Origin: Rhodospirillaceae bacterium SYSU D60007 | Lineage (GTDB): Bacteria > Pseudomonadota > Alphaproteobacteria > Reyranellales > Reyranellaceae | Direction of reading: 5' to 3' | NCBI GenBank assembly: GCA_003574685.1 | Contig: QOCQ01000001.1 | Location: 248,001 to 312,000 of the forward strand | Length of the DNA stretch: 64,000 nucleotides | Part shown: in pieces, positions 9,184-17,387 of the stretch | Numbering within the stretch: the first letter of the stretch is position 1 | Layout: every line of letters begins with the position of its first letter | Notes under the pieces: model-generated | The model's database searches: none | Seen by the model: the letters and a program-made list of their open reading frames with translations, nothing else | What the model was told of the DNA's origin: nothing | Made by a program: the position numbers and the translations under genes

Positions 9184-10937
9184 CAGGCTGCCTCGCTGCG
9201 CTGCGCCAGCGAGACGGAGAAGATGCCCCACTCGTCGATGCGCTGCTCGATCTTGCGGAAACCCGCCGCGGCGACAAGCTGGTCCATCTCCTCCTGGGTG
9301 CGTCGACGCATGATCCAGGCGGCACCGGCGCGATGACTCGTCAAGGCGCGCGCAATCAGCTCAAGCTGCGGATGCCAGGGCTGACCGGTGTAAACCAGAT
9401 AGCCACCTGCCGGGATGGCCGCTGCCAGCCCCGCCAGGGACCGGCGCAACAGATCGTTGTCGGCAAAGAGCTCGTACAGACCCGAAACAATCCCCAGCGT
9501 CGGACGAGGCGTTACAGCCACGAGATCGTCCCGGTCGAAGGCGTCCGCCTTCACGAAGCGGGCAATGTCCACCAGGTCCTTTTCGACGATCAGCCGGGCG
9601 CCGCTCTCAACGTTCAGCTCGCTGTAGTCGCGCAACAGGATGGAGTCGGGTCTGGGCAAGTCACCGGCCTCCAGTGCTTCAAGCACATAGCGCCCGTGAC
9701 CGGCCGCGATATCCATGATGCGCACGGACTGACCGGCCGCGCGCAGCCGTACCATCGCATCGCGGATCAGCTCCTCGACATGGATCTTGCGCTGGCGGAT
9801 GCCGCGCCAGCCGATCGAGTCGAGGTACGACCGATCCGTCAGACGGCCCAGCAGTCCCGTTCCCTCGGCGGTGTTGCGATAGACGTAGTCGAGCGTCGAG
9901 CCGGAGTCGAAACCGCTCTTGTGCCCCAGCCGGATACCCTGCGAGAACAGGCCGCCGATCTTCATCGACAGCCGCGTCATTGCCCAATAGAGCCCGCGCC
10001 TGGAGGCTAGCGGCAAGGGAGTTGCCAGCGCATCGGCTTCGTCGCGCGTGTAGCTCCAGCGATGGGCATCAAGCAGGGACGGCCGGTGCAGCGGTTCGGC
10101 AAAGCGCTCCGTGATGAAACGGCGCGCATGCGCGATGGGTACGGCACGGCCCAGCTCTCCCAGCGTGTCGTGATAGAAGCCGGGCAGGACGTGGCGTTCC
10201 TTGAGAGGGCTTCCCATCCGTTCGAAGAAGCGGTGCTGCGGTGTCTGGTGCACCACCCAGTCGGCGCCCGAGACCAGAAGCTGGGTGGGAATGGTGATAG
10301 CGCGCGCATCGGCCACGATGCGTTCGGCGGTGTCGTAGAGCGCGGTCAGGATCTTGACCGAGATGGCGCGGGTAATCAGCGGATCGCTTTCGAAGGAGGC
10401 GATCCGCGCCGGGTCGTGCGTCAGGAAGCGGGCATTTACGTAGCTGTTCACAAACCGGCCCGGCTTCAGGCGTTCCAGCAGCTTCAGGCCAGTGCGCGCA
10501 AAAGGGACGTAGAGCTTCACCTTGAAGGCCGGAGATGCCAGTACCAGGCACCGCACGCGCGGTGCGTAGTCGTGCGCCCACGCCGCGACCAGCACGGCGC
10601 CGACACTCTGCGCCACAACGGCCATGTCCTCGGGCGCTATGCCGTAGCTGGTGGCGATGTGATCGATGAAGGTCCCCACGTCGCGCACCGACGTGCCAAG
10701 GCTGGGACTGTCGCCGCGGACTCCGGGTGATTTGCCATGGCCGCGCGCGTCCCAGGCAAAAAAGGCGAAGTCAGGCAGATCGAATTCATCGGCCAGATGC
10801 GCTACCCGACCGGAATGCTCATGGCCGCGGTGGAACAGCACCACGGCGCCGCGCGATACAGCCGATGCCGGCCAGTAGCGATAGAACAGCTCGACGCCGT
10901 CATGCGTCGTGAAGGTCTTTTCCTCGACCGCGCGCAT
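9183..10937 (-). CDS. alpha/beta hydrolase - SAM methyltransferase fusion (YnbC-like)
   Basis: The product has 584 residues. The N-terminal half (about 1-290) is a monoacylglycerol-lipase-like alpha/beta hydrolase: nucleophile elbow AQSVGA with Ser 111, a late Asp in SGADWVV, and His in GFYHDTLGE. The C-terminal half is a class I methyltransferase with the SAM motif IMDIAAGHGRYVLEA at about 405-420. The domain pair matches E. coli YnbC. A lipase joined to a methyltransferase suggests deacylation or headgroup methylation of the lipid made by the neighbouring enzymes; the substrate is unknown. The gene begins 20 bases after the CDP-alcohol phosphotransferase gene. Confidence 0.85.
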   Translation of the reverse strand: MRAVEEKTFTTHDGVELFYRYWPASAVSRGAVVLFHRGHEHSGRVAHLADEFDLPDFAFFAWDARGHGKSPGVRGDSPSLGTSVRDVGTFIDHIATSYGIAPEDMAVVAQSVGAVLVAAWAHDYAPRVRCLVLASPAFKVKLYVPFARTGLKLLERLKPGRFVNSYVNARFLTHDPARIASFESDPLITRAISVKILTALYDTAERIVADARAITIPTQLLVSGADWVVHQTPQHRFFERMGSPLKERHVLPGFYHDTLGELGRAVPIAHARRFITERFAEPLHRPSLLDAHRWSYTRDEADALATPLPLASRRGLYWAMTRLSMKIGGLFSQGIRLGHKSGFDSGSTLDYVYRNTAEGTGLLGRLTDRSYLDSIGWRGIRQRKIHVEELIRDAMVRLRAAGQSVRIMDIAAGHGRYVLEALEAGDLPRPDSILLRDYSELNVESGARLIVEKDLVDIARFVKADAFDRDDLVAVTPRPTLGIVSGLYELFADNDLLRRSLAGLAAAIPAGGYLVYTGQPWHPQLELIARALTSHRAGAAWIMRRRTQEEMDQLVAAAGFRKIEQRIDEWGIFSVSLAQRSEAA

Positions 10938-10956
10938 ATCGCACCTTCACCGGCTC

Positions 10957-11577
10957 TTATGATGCTGCTTCGGCGAGGCCGCGCCGCACACGGTTGATGA
11001 TGTTCAGCGCGATCAGCGCTGCCACGAGAGGCAGCAACCATGCCAGCCAGTGCGGCAAGGCGCCACCGATGCCGATCCACAGGCCAAGCGCACCGAACAC
11101 GAAGGCGCGGTCGCTCTTGCCCATCGGCCCGTCGTAGCGTCGCGAAGCGCCCACCATGACGCCCAGTACCCCGGCGAACTCGCTGAGCGCAGCAAGCAAG
11201 ACTACAAGAGCGGCCATGGCGGGCTCGAACGGCGGCATCAGCGCCAGCGGCAGATAGAGGGCCCCGTCGGAAACAACATCGCTGAGCTCATTGAGATAGG
11301 CGCCCAAGGGGCTCTTCTGACCGAACTCGCGGGCCAGCATGCCATCGAGCGCGTTCAGGGCCATGCGCAGGAACAACCACAGCGGCAACAGCAGAAAAGG
11401 CCAACGCTGCGGCGCAAGCGCTGCAATGACGATGCCCACCGTGGCCGATCCCAGCGCGGCGCCCAGCGTGACCTGGTTTGCCGTGATGCCAGCCCGGGCG
11501 AGCCTGCCGGCGAGAGGGCGCAGCAGGGCTTGGAAGCGGGGCTTGAGGTCGTACAGCGTCAGCAAATCAGGTCTCAA
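10957..11577 (-). CDS. CDP-alcohol phosphatidyltransferase family protein with Asn-variant motif (YnbA-like)
   Basis: This is the first gene of the lipid operon, 206 residues with about six membrane helices. The family motif D-x2-DG-x2-AR-x8-G-x3-D-x3-D is present as N75-x2-D78-G79-x2-A82-R83-x8-G92-x3-N96-x3-D100, so two of the four acidic residues are Asn. The opening LTLYDLKPRFQALLRP resembles, from memory, the start of E. coli YnbA, which I believe carries the same Asn variant. Normal members join a CDP-lipid to an alcohol; the change in metal ligands makes the activity here uncertain. The start is a TTG with no clear ribosome-binding site, and another TTG four codons later is possible. 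Confidence 0.85.
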   Translation of the reverse strand: MRPDLLTLYDLKPRFQALLRPLAGRLARAGITANQVTLGAALGSATVGIVIAALAPQRWPFLLLPLWLFLRMALNALDGMLAREFGQKSPLGAYLNELSDVVSDGALYLPLALMPPFEPAMAALVVLLAALSEFAGVLGVMVGASRRYDGPMGKSDRAFVFGALGLWIGIGGALPHWLAWLLPLVAALIALNIINRVRRGLAEAAS

Positions 11578-11595
11578 TCGACGCCACGCGCCATT

Positions 11596-11611
11596 ATGAG
11601 TGACCGCTCAT
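11596..11611. promoter_or_regulatory. palindromic operator candidate in the lipid-operon promoter
   Basis: The sequence ATGAGTGACCGCTCAT has perfect five-base arms (ATGAG/CTCAT) around a six-base centre. It overlaps the -10 box and the predicted start of the promoter at 11609-11637, the position expected for a repressor site. TetR-type repressors often use such sites. Whether either TetR gene near 18 kb binds here is unknown. Confidence 0.4.
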
Positions 11612-11637
11612 ATAGAGTTTCTCCGGCACGCGGTCAA
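11609..11637 (-). promoter_or_regulatory. sigma70-type promoter of the lipid operon
   Basis: Reading the minus strand, TTGACC (11637-11632) and TATATG (11614-11609) are separated by exactly 17 bases. The expected transcription start is near 11602, about 25 bases before the first gene. The match to the housekeeping consensus is good. Confidence 0.55.
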
Positions 11638-11725
11638 GCAGAGGTAGCTAAGCGGACGGCATTTCCGTCAGATTGCGTCACCGGCGTGATCGGTTTCGTG
11701 TGTTGCACATCCTGAGGAGTTCCGC

Positions 11726-12484
11726 ATGCCCGCCATCAACCGTGCCTGTCTGGTCACCGGGGCCTCATCCGGCATCGGCGCGGCGACGTGCCGGGCACTG
11801 GCGGCTCCCGGCGTCGCACTTGCGGTGCATGGCCGGCGCAACCTTGAAGGCGCGCGCCGTGTGGCCTCGGAAGTCGAAGCGGCAGGTGGCGTCGCGTTGG
11901 TGGTGGAGGGCGATCTGGCAGTGGCCGGCACGGCAGCCGATCTTGTCGCGGCCACAACCGCGCGCTTCGAGCGGCTCGACGTGCTGGTCAGCAACGCGGG
12001 TTTCGCGGATCGCCGTCCCATTGGCGACCTCGACCGGGCCGCTTTCGACGCCTCGATCGCCGCGATGCAGAATGCGTTCTTCGACCTGCTGCTGGCGGCG
12101 CGACCATGGCTGGAGAAGGCGCAAGAAGGACGGGTCGTTGCCGTTTCGTCGTTCGTGGCCCATGCCGTGGGCCGCGGCCTGCCGGTCTTTACCGCGACGG
12201 CGGCGGCCAAGGGGGCCATCGAGGCCATGGCACGCGCCTTCGCCATGCAGATGGTTACGTTCGGGACCACGGTGAATTGCGTTGCGCCTGGCTTCGTCGA
12301 AAAGGATCCGGGCACCCATACCGCGCTGACGCCGGCGCGCCGGGCCGAGTTTGAGAGGACCATACCTATGGGCCGGTTTGCCAAGCCGGCCGACATCGCT
12401 GCTGCCATAGCATTCCTATGCTCGCCCGCCGCGGGGTACATCACGGGCCAGGTCATTCATGTCGACGGCGGTGTCACCCTTTGA
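11726..12484 (+). CDS. SDR-family protein lacking the catalytic Tyr
   Basis: The product has 252 residues. The cofactor motif TGASSGIG is intact near residue 11, and NAG and the SS pair of the active site are present. At the catalytic YxxxK position the sequence is TAAAK, with Thr in place of Tyr. The C-terminus GYITGQVIHVDGGVTL is typical of classical SDRs. The standard proton relay cannot operate as written, so this may be a non-catalytic or altered-mechanism member. It is divergent from the lipid operon, and its 3' end overlaps the convergent ArsC-like gene by 11 bases. Confidence 0.85.
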   Translation: MPAINRACLVTGASSGIGAATCRALAAPGVALAVHGRRNLEGARRVASEVEAAGGVALVVEGDLAVAGTAADLVAATTARFERLDVLVSNAGFADRRPIGDLDRAAFDASIAAMQNAFFDLLLAARPWLEKAQEGRVVAVSSFVAHAVGRGLPVFTATAAAKGAIEAMARAFAMQMVTFGTTVNCVAPGFVEKDPGTHTALTPARRAEFERTIPMGRFAKPADIAAAIAFLCSPAAGYITGQVIHVDGGVTL

Positions 12485-12845
12485 TGACCTTCAGGGCGGC
12501 CTCGGGCGGACGGCCGATGGCAGCTTTCGTACCAGCAACCACGACCGGCCTTTGCAGCAGGACGGGATGACGCGCGATCAGGCTGGCGATTTCCTTGCGG
12601 TCCAGCGTGGCCGCCTTGCGGCCTGTCGCCTTGAACTCTGCCTCGTTGTCGCGCAGCAAGGCGCGTGGTTCACCGCCCAGGAGATCGAGCAACGAGTCCA
12701 CCTCTGCGGCCGTGGGCGGCGCCTTCAGGTACTCGCGAATTTCCGGCTCTATGCCGTGCTTCTGCAACAGCGCCAGCGTCTCCCGCGACTTGCTGCAACG
12801 CGGGTTGTGCCAGATGGTGACGGGGGTCTTCGTGTTTCCGGGCAT
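12474..12845 (-). CDS. ArsC/YfgD-type glutaredoxin-fold reductase
   Basis: The product has 123 residues. The motif IWHNPRCSKSRETLALL near the N-terminus carries the single catalytic Cys of the glutaredoxin-dependent arsenate reductase family, and the later HPVLLQRPVVV block is the conserved C-terminal part. The family includes true arsenate reductases and YfgD-like proteins of unknown substrate. No arsenite exporter or ArsR regulator lies nearby, so a role in arsenic resistance is not supported by context. The gene is downstream of the cyclase gene on the same strand, 11 bases away. Confidence 0.85.
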   Translation of the reverse strand: MPGNTKTPVTIWHNPRCSKSRETLALLQKHGIEPEIREYLKAPPTAAEVDSLLDLLGGEPRALLRDNEAEFKATGRKAATLDRKEIASLIARHPVLLQRPVVVAGTKAAIGRPPEAALKVIKG

Positions 12846-12856
12846 GCGACAAATCC

Positions 12857-14518
12857 TCAGGAGAGCATCGCGGGCAGGTTGGCGGCATCGGCAATGGCGT
12901 AGACTGTAAGCCGGCCGCTGCGGCCGCGCACATCGATCTCATGGCGCGGCGCATCCCGAAGCGTGGTGCCGGCCCGTTCGACAAGGTCATGCGAGACGAC
13001 CAGCTCGCACGCCAGCTCCTTGGTCATGCTCTCGAGGCGGCTGGCAGTGTTGACCATATCGCCGATGGCCGTGAGCGACTGTGCCTGGCCGTAGCCCATC
13101 TCGGCGACAATGGCCGTGCCGGCGTGGATGCCGATGCCGATGCGCAGGCGCAGCTCCAGGTCGGCGCTCAGCGTTTCGTTCAGCTCTTTCAGGGCCAGCG
13201 ACATGCGCCGTGCCGCGTCAAGCGCCTGGCGGGCCGCGGGGCCCGGATCGCCATTGACGCCGAACAGCGCCATCACACCATCGCCGATGAACTTGTCCAC
13301 CTGGCCGCCGGCGGCTTCGATGGCGCTGCCCATGGCCCGGAAATAGCGGTTGACGACAAACACCACGTCGAACGGCAGGCGGCCTTCCGAGAGCGTGGTG
13401 AAGCCCCGAATATCCGCGAACAGGACCGCGATGAAGCGCTCGCTGCCGTGTCCGGGCGAGCGCCGCCATGCCTCGCTGGGCCCAGCGGTCGCAGCCATTA
13501 GCGGCGTCACGTGATATTCCCCCGGCGGGGGCCGCAGTTGACAGGCCAGCCGCACGTTGGGCGGCGCTCCTATGCGCGCGAGGACCTTGGCCTCGGCCGG
13601 CGCGGGTTCAGGCAGCCGGTTGCGGTCAGGGCCGCCGATGCGCGTTCGACAGGTCGAGCAGCGTCCGCGCCCGCCGCACACGGAGGCGTGCGGTATGCCG
13701 GCGCTGCGGCTGATCTCCAGCACCGAGGGCCCTGCCGGCACGGCCACCACGCGATCGGCGCTATAGACCAGGCGTACGACGCCGCGTCGCCGCTCCCAGA
13801 AATCGCGCAGCGGTCGGGCCGCGAGCGTAGCGACCAGCAGGGCGGCCACGACCCCCTTCAGGGTGTCGCTGAGCGCGTAGATGATGGCCGCGTGCTCCGG
13901 TTCGACCCTGATGGCCCGCAACGCTTCAGCCAGCCGGTCACGGTCTGCTGCAAATGCAGCGACCTCGCGTACGCCAACCGTGGCGCCGGCCAGAGCCAGC
14001 GCCGGCAGGGCGACAGCCGTGCCGAACAGTACCGGCAGCCAGCGCCGGTACCACGGCTTGAGGCGAAACCAGGCATGCAGGCCGATGCAGCCATGGACCC
14101 AGACGATCAGCACAAGGCCGAACTGCTGCAACAGCGACGGCCAGTCCTGGCCGGCGGAAAGCAGCACGAAGAGATAGTCGGCGTCGATCCCCAGAAGGTC
14201 GTGCCCACCACGGGTGGCCACGAAATGCGCCATGCCGACAGGCAGGATCATGCCGCCCAGCACGAGCTGGACCCATTCCCAGCGCGCCAGCCGCAGACGA
14301 CGCCTGCGGAAGAGCGACCAGAGGGTCAAAGCAACGTGGGTGAGGAGGGCGCCGTAAAGCAGGGCGGTGCCAAGGGGGTTCCGCCACAGCGCGGCGAAGA
14401 AGACCAGCCCCTCATTGGCAAGCCGCAACGAGCCCAGCAGCAGCGTATGATTGATCAGATGGAGGGTCGCATAGAGGAACAACACCAGCCCCGACCACAG
14501 GCGCAGGCGCGCGGTCAC
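12857..14518 (-). CDS. membrane-anchored class III cyclase with 2Fe-2S ferredoxin domain (CyaC-like)
   Basis: The product has 553 residues in three modules. Residues 1-240 form about six membrane helices with His at 20, 24, 61, 98, 142 and 148, an arrangement like succinate-dehydrogenase-type haem b anchors. Residues about 250-335 form a plant-type ferredoxin domain with Cys 281, 287, 290 and 326. Residues about 360-550 form a class III cyclase domain: metal Asp 369 and 413, adenine-site Lys 409 and Thr 483, and Asn 490 and Arg 494. The Lys/Thr pair favours ATP, so cAMP is the likely product. Sinorhizobium meliloti CyaC has a related quinone-responsive dihaem anchor; the inserted ferredoxin suggests redox control. 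Its start overlaps the recX stop. Confidence 0.85.
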   Translation of the reverse strand: MTARLRLWSGLVLFLYATLHLINHTLLLGSLRLANEGLVFFAALWRNPLGTALLYGALLTHVALTLWSLFRRRRLRLARWEWVQLVLGGMILPVGMAHFVATRGGHDLLGIDADYLFVLLSAGQDWPSLLQQFGLVLIVWVHGCIGLHAWFRLKPWYRRWLPVLFGTAVALPALALAGATVGVREVAAFAADRDRLAEALRAIRVEPEHAAIIYALSDTLKGVVAALLVATLAARPLRDFWERRRGVVRLVYSADRVVAVPAGPSVLEISRSAGIPHASVCGGRGRCSTCRTRIGGPDRNRLPEPAPAEAKVLARIGAPPNVRLACQLRPPPGEYHVTPLMAATAGPSEAWRRSPGHGSERFIAVLFADIRGFTTLSEGRLPFDVVFVVNRYFRAMGSAIEAAGGQVDKFIGDGVMALFGVNGDPGPAARQALDAARRMSLALKELNETLSADLELRLRIGIGIHAGTAIVAEMGYGQAQSLTAIGDMVNTASRLESMTKELACELVVSHDLVERAGTTLRDAPRHEIDVRGRSGRLTVYAIADAANLPAMLS

Positions 14519-15117
14519 GGAGCTTCTTCTCCCGCCATTAGCGCCTCAATGTCGCTGGCGTCGATCACGCGGCGCGCAACATCGAACGCAAAACCCGCCC
14601 GGCCCAGCGCTGCCAGATCCCTGGTGCGCCGCTCGCTGCGTTCTGCGGCGGGGCGGAATGGCCCCAGGCGCCGGCGGCGCGCAAAGGCAACGGCCGCCTG
14701 CAGGTCAGGAGTCCGCCCGCCGGCCTCCGCGCGCGTGAACTCGATCGCGCGGCCCGCCGCCTCCGCATCGACACCCGCCAGCTTCAGCTTCTCACGCATG
14801 TGCCGGCTTGAGGTGCCGCGCCGGTGCAGCCGGCCGGCGAGACGCTCGGCAAAACGCGTATCGTCGATGATCCCGCTGCGGACGTAACGCGCGACGATGC
14901 CGTCGATCACGGCATCGACATCGGCAACGACCGACGCCTGCTCACGGCGTGCCTTCAGGACGCGGCGCATCAGCACGGCACGCAGCCGGGCCGCGGATGT
15001 ATCGTAGCGTGCGACGTATGTTGCGGCCGCGTTCTCCAGACGAACAGCGGTTACCGGCCTGGCGGCTCGTCGTTGCCTTCGGCGGCTCTCGTCACTGCCC
15101 GCGGGCGTGGTGCTCAT
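14515..15117 (-). CDS. recX: RecX family regulatory protein
   Basis: The product has 200 residues. It is built of short three-helix repeats typical of RecX, including YVRSGIIDDTRFAERLAGR, the block HMREKLKLAGV and a third degenerate repeat. RecX binds RecA filaments and limits recombination. It is more often found beside recA; here recA is not adjacent, and the stop codon overlaps the cyclase start (ATGA). The N-terminal 25 residues are basic and poorly conserved. Confidence 0.82.
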   Translation of the reverse strand: MSTTPAGSDESRRRQRRAARPVTAVRLENAAATYVARYDTSAARLRAVLMRRVLKARREQASVVADVDAVIDGIVARYVRSGIIDDTRFAERLAGRLHRRGTSSRHMREKLKLAGVDAEAAGRAIEFTRAEAGGRTPDLQAAVAFARRRRLGPFRPAAERSERRTRDLAALGRAGFAFDVARRVIDASDIEALMAGEEAP

Positions 15118-15159
15118 CGTCGGGTGCCATTCCTCCTGGCTTGTCCGCCGGCAGCACTG

Positions 15160-16707
15160 TCAGGGCCGGTATCCGAAGCGGCGCGGTCCCGTACGTCGCA
15201 TCGGCGCGGCCAGGTTGGCGAACTCGCAGAGCAAGGGCCGGGTGTCGCGCGGATCGATGATCTCCTCGACGTCGAAGGTTTCGGCGGTGCGGAAGGGCGA
15301 GCGTACCCGGTTCAGCCGCTCCAGAATATCGGCCATCAGCCGTGCGGGGTCGTCGGACGCTTCCAGCTCGGCCCGGTAGGCGGCTTCGATGCCGCCCTCG
15401 ACGGGCAGGGAACCCCAGTCGCCGGATGGCCATGCGTAGCGGAAGTTGTACTTGCCCCAGTTTTGGTGGGCGGCGCCGGCCACGCCGAAAGCCTTGCGGA
15501 CGAGGATTGAGCACCATGGACCGGTCGCCTGGTAGATCGCGGTCATGGCGCGGGCGCCGTGGCGGATGGTGGCTGCCGTCTCGGCGGCGACGCCGATGAC
15601 GAAGCCCGGACAGTCGACAAAGTGGACCACCGGCAGGTGAAAGGTTTCGGCCAGATCGACAAAGCGCGTGACCTTGTGTGCCGTGTCGGCCGTCCAGCCC
15701 GCGGCATAGTGGAACGGATCTCCCGCCAGCACGGCCACCGGCCAGCCATCCAGCCGCGCCAGGCCGGTGATCATCGAGCGGCCATACAGCTTGCCAATCT
15801 CGAAGAAGCTTCCAAGGTCAACGCATGCCTCGATGATAGCGCGCATGCGATAGACCTTGCGCCTGTCACGCGGCACAAGCTCGATCAGTTTCGCTTCGCG
15901 CCGGCCGGGATCGTCGGTGATGGGACCGCGTTCAGCCAGACTGTCGATTGAGGACGGCAGATAGGACAGGAACCGGCGGGTACGCGCGAACGCTTCGTCC
16001 TCGCTTTCGACTTCGTCGTCCACAGAACCGTTGCGGCAATGGATCTCGGTGCCTCCGAGCTGCTCCTTGGTCACCGGCTCGCCCAGCCGCGCCACCACCG
16101 GCGGGCCGGCGGCGAACATCTGGGAGATGCCCTTCACCATCAGCGAGTAGTGGCTGGTCACCAGCCGCGCGGCACCCAGGCCTGCGACAGAGCCCAGACC
16201 GAGCGCCACCACCGGCACACGCGAGAGGTTCGCGACCACCTCTTCCCAACCGGGATTACGTGGCACGTAGGTACGGCCCATGGTTTCATAGGATTTCACC
16301 GAGCCGCCGCCACCGGTGCCGTCCACCAGGCGCACGATGGGAATGCCCAGCTCGCCCGCCATGCGCTCGGCGATCTCCTGCTTCTCGTGGATCGAGGCAT
16401 CGGCCGCCCCGCCGCGCACGGTGAAGTCATCGCCGCCGACAGCGACCGGACGGCCATCGATGCGACCGCGACCGCAGACGAAGTTCGAGGCCGTGAAGTC
16501 GATCAGGTTTCCCTTGTCGTCGTATGCTGCCTTGCCGCCCAGCGCGCCGATTTCATGAAAGCTGCCAGGATCGAGCAGCCGTTCGATGCGTTCCCGCACG
16601 GTCAGCTTGCCGCCGTCATGCTGGCGCTTCACCTTGTCGGGCCCGCCCATCCGCCGGGCCATCTCCTCGCGGCGGCGCAGCTCATCAACCTCCGGCTGCC
16701 AGCTCAT
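15160..16707 (-). CDS. acyl-CoA carboxylase beta (carboxyltransferase) subunit
   Basis: The product has 515 residues from ATG 16707, which is preceded by AAAGGAGA; the frame open to 16869 lies inside the HAD gene and is not used. It has the two crotonase-like carboxyltransferase halves of propionyl-CoA, methylcrotonyl-CoA and geranyl-CoA carboxylase beta subunits. Conserved blocks are VRLVDGTGGGGSV, the GLGSVAGLGAA oxyanion region and the C-terminal VDCPGFVIG and KAFGVAGAAH. The partner biotin carboxylase alpha subunit is not in the window, so the substrate cannot be set by context. The Cys-4 zinc finger of AccD is absent. Confidence 0.88.
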   Translation of the reverse strand: MSWQPEVDELRRREEMARRMGGPDKVKRQHDGGKLTVRERIERLLDPGSFHEIGALGGKAAYDDKGNLIDFTASNFVCGRGRIDGRPVAVGGDDFTVRGGAADASIHEKQEIAERMAGELGIPIVRLVDGTGGGGSVKSYETMGRTYVPRNPGWEEVVANLSRVPVVALGLGSVAGLGAARLVTSHYSLMVKGISQMFAAGPPVVARLGEPVTKEQLGGTEIHCRNGSVDDEVESEDEAFARTRRFLSYLPSSIDSLAERGPITDDPGRREAKLIELVPRDRRKVYRMRAIIEACVDLGSFFEIGKLYGRSMITGLARLDGWPVAVLAGDPFHYAAGWTADTAHKVTRFVDLAETFHLPVVHFVDCPGFVIGVAAETAATIRHGARAMTAIYQATGPWCSILVRKAFGVAGAAHQNWGKYNFRYAWPSGDWGSLPVEGGIEAAYRAELEASDDPARLMADILERLNRVRSPFRTAETFDVEEIIDPRDTRPLLCEFANLAAPMRRTGPRRFGYRP

Positions 16708-16724
16708 CGTGCGCGTCTCCTTTG

Positions 16725-17387
16725 TCAGCCGTGGCCCAGGCGCAGCTCCATGCCGGTAAGGGCCTCGAGTTCCGCGATGGCCTGCGCCGGGTCGACCACC
16801 TTGATGGTATGCATGCCCATCGCGCGCGCCGGCTTCAGGTTGATCCCAAGATCGTCGAGATAGACGCACTGCCGCGGCTCGACTCCGAGCAATTCACAAG
16901 CGTGGCGGTAGATGCGCGGGTCGGGCTTGCGCAGACCGAGCCGGCTTGATTCAACGACGTGCTCGAACAGCTCCATGACCCTGGCTATCTGCAGCGCGCG
17001 CTCGGCATCTCGCGCCATGCCCGGCCCCTCGCCGTTCTTCACATTGTTGGTGATACATGCGACGCGATAGCGCGTGCGAACACGTCGCAGCGCCTCGACC
17101 ATCTCCGGCCGGATGATGCCGCTCAGCAATGTGAGCACGTGCTGCCCGTCCAGCCGATGCCCCTGCGCCGCCGCTTCCGCCTCGAACAAGCTTGCGAACT
17201 CGGCAGTGCTGATTTCACTTCGTTCCATGCGCGCCCATGCATTGGTATCGGGATTGCGCGCATTGAGGCTTCGAATGAAATTTTCGGGCAGGCCGGCGCT
17301 GCGCTCATACGCCGCAAAGGCATCGAAGGGGCTGCTGAGAATCACGCCACCGAAATCCCACAGGACTGCCTGAATGCTGTCGTTCAT
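16725..17387 (-). CDS. HAD-superfamily hydrolase
   Basis: The product has 220 residues from ATG 17387, chosen because AGAAGGGA precedes it; an in-frame ATG lies six codons upstream. The four HAD motifs can be seen: WDFGGVI (first Asp nucleophile, but the usual second Asp two residues later is Gly), TNN, the Lys in LGLRKPDPRIY, and YLDDLGINLKPAR. This resembles the epoxide-hydrolase N-terminal-like phosphatase subgroup. A Gly at the second Asp position may weaken phosphatase chemistry. The gene precedes the carboxylase beta gene by 17 bases and probably shares its transcript. Confidence 0.82.
   Translation of the reverse strand: MNDSIQAVLWDFGGVILSSPFDAFAAYERSAGLPENFIRSLNARNPDTNAWARMERSEISTAEFASLFEAEAAAQGHRLDGQHVLTLLSGIIRPEMVEALRRVRTRYRVACITNNVKNGEGPGMARDAERALQIARVMELFEHVVESSRLGLRKPDPRIYRHACELLGVEPRQCVYLDDLGINLKPARAMGMHTIKVVDPAQAIAELEALTGMELRLGHG

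Noticed and set aside
12474-12845. Arsenic resistance locus
   Set aside because: Only an ArsC-fold protein is present; there is no ArsR, ArsB or Acr3 gene nearby.
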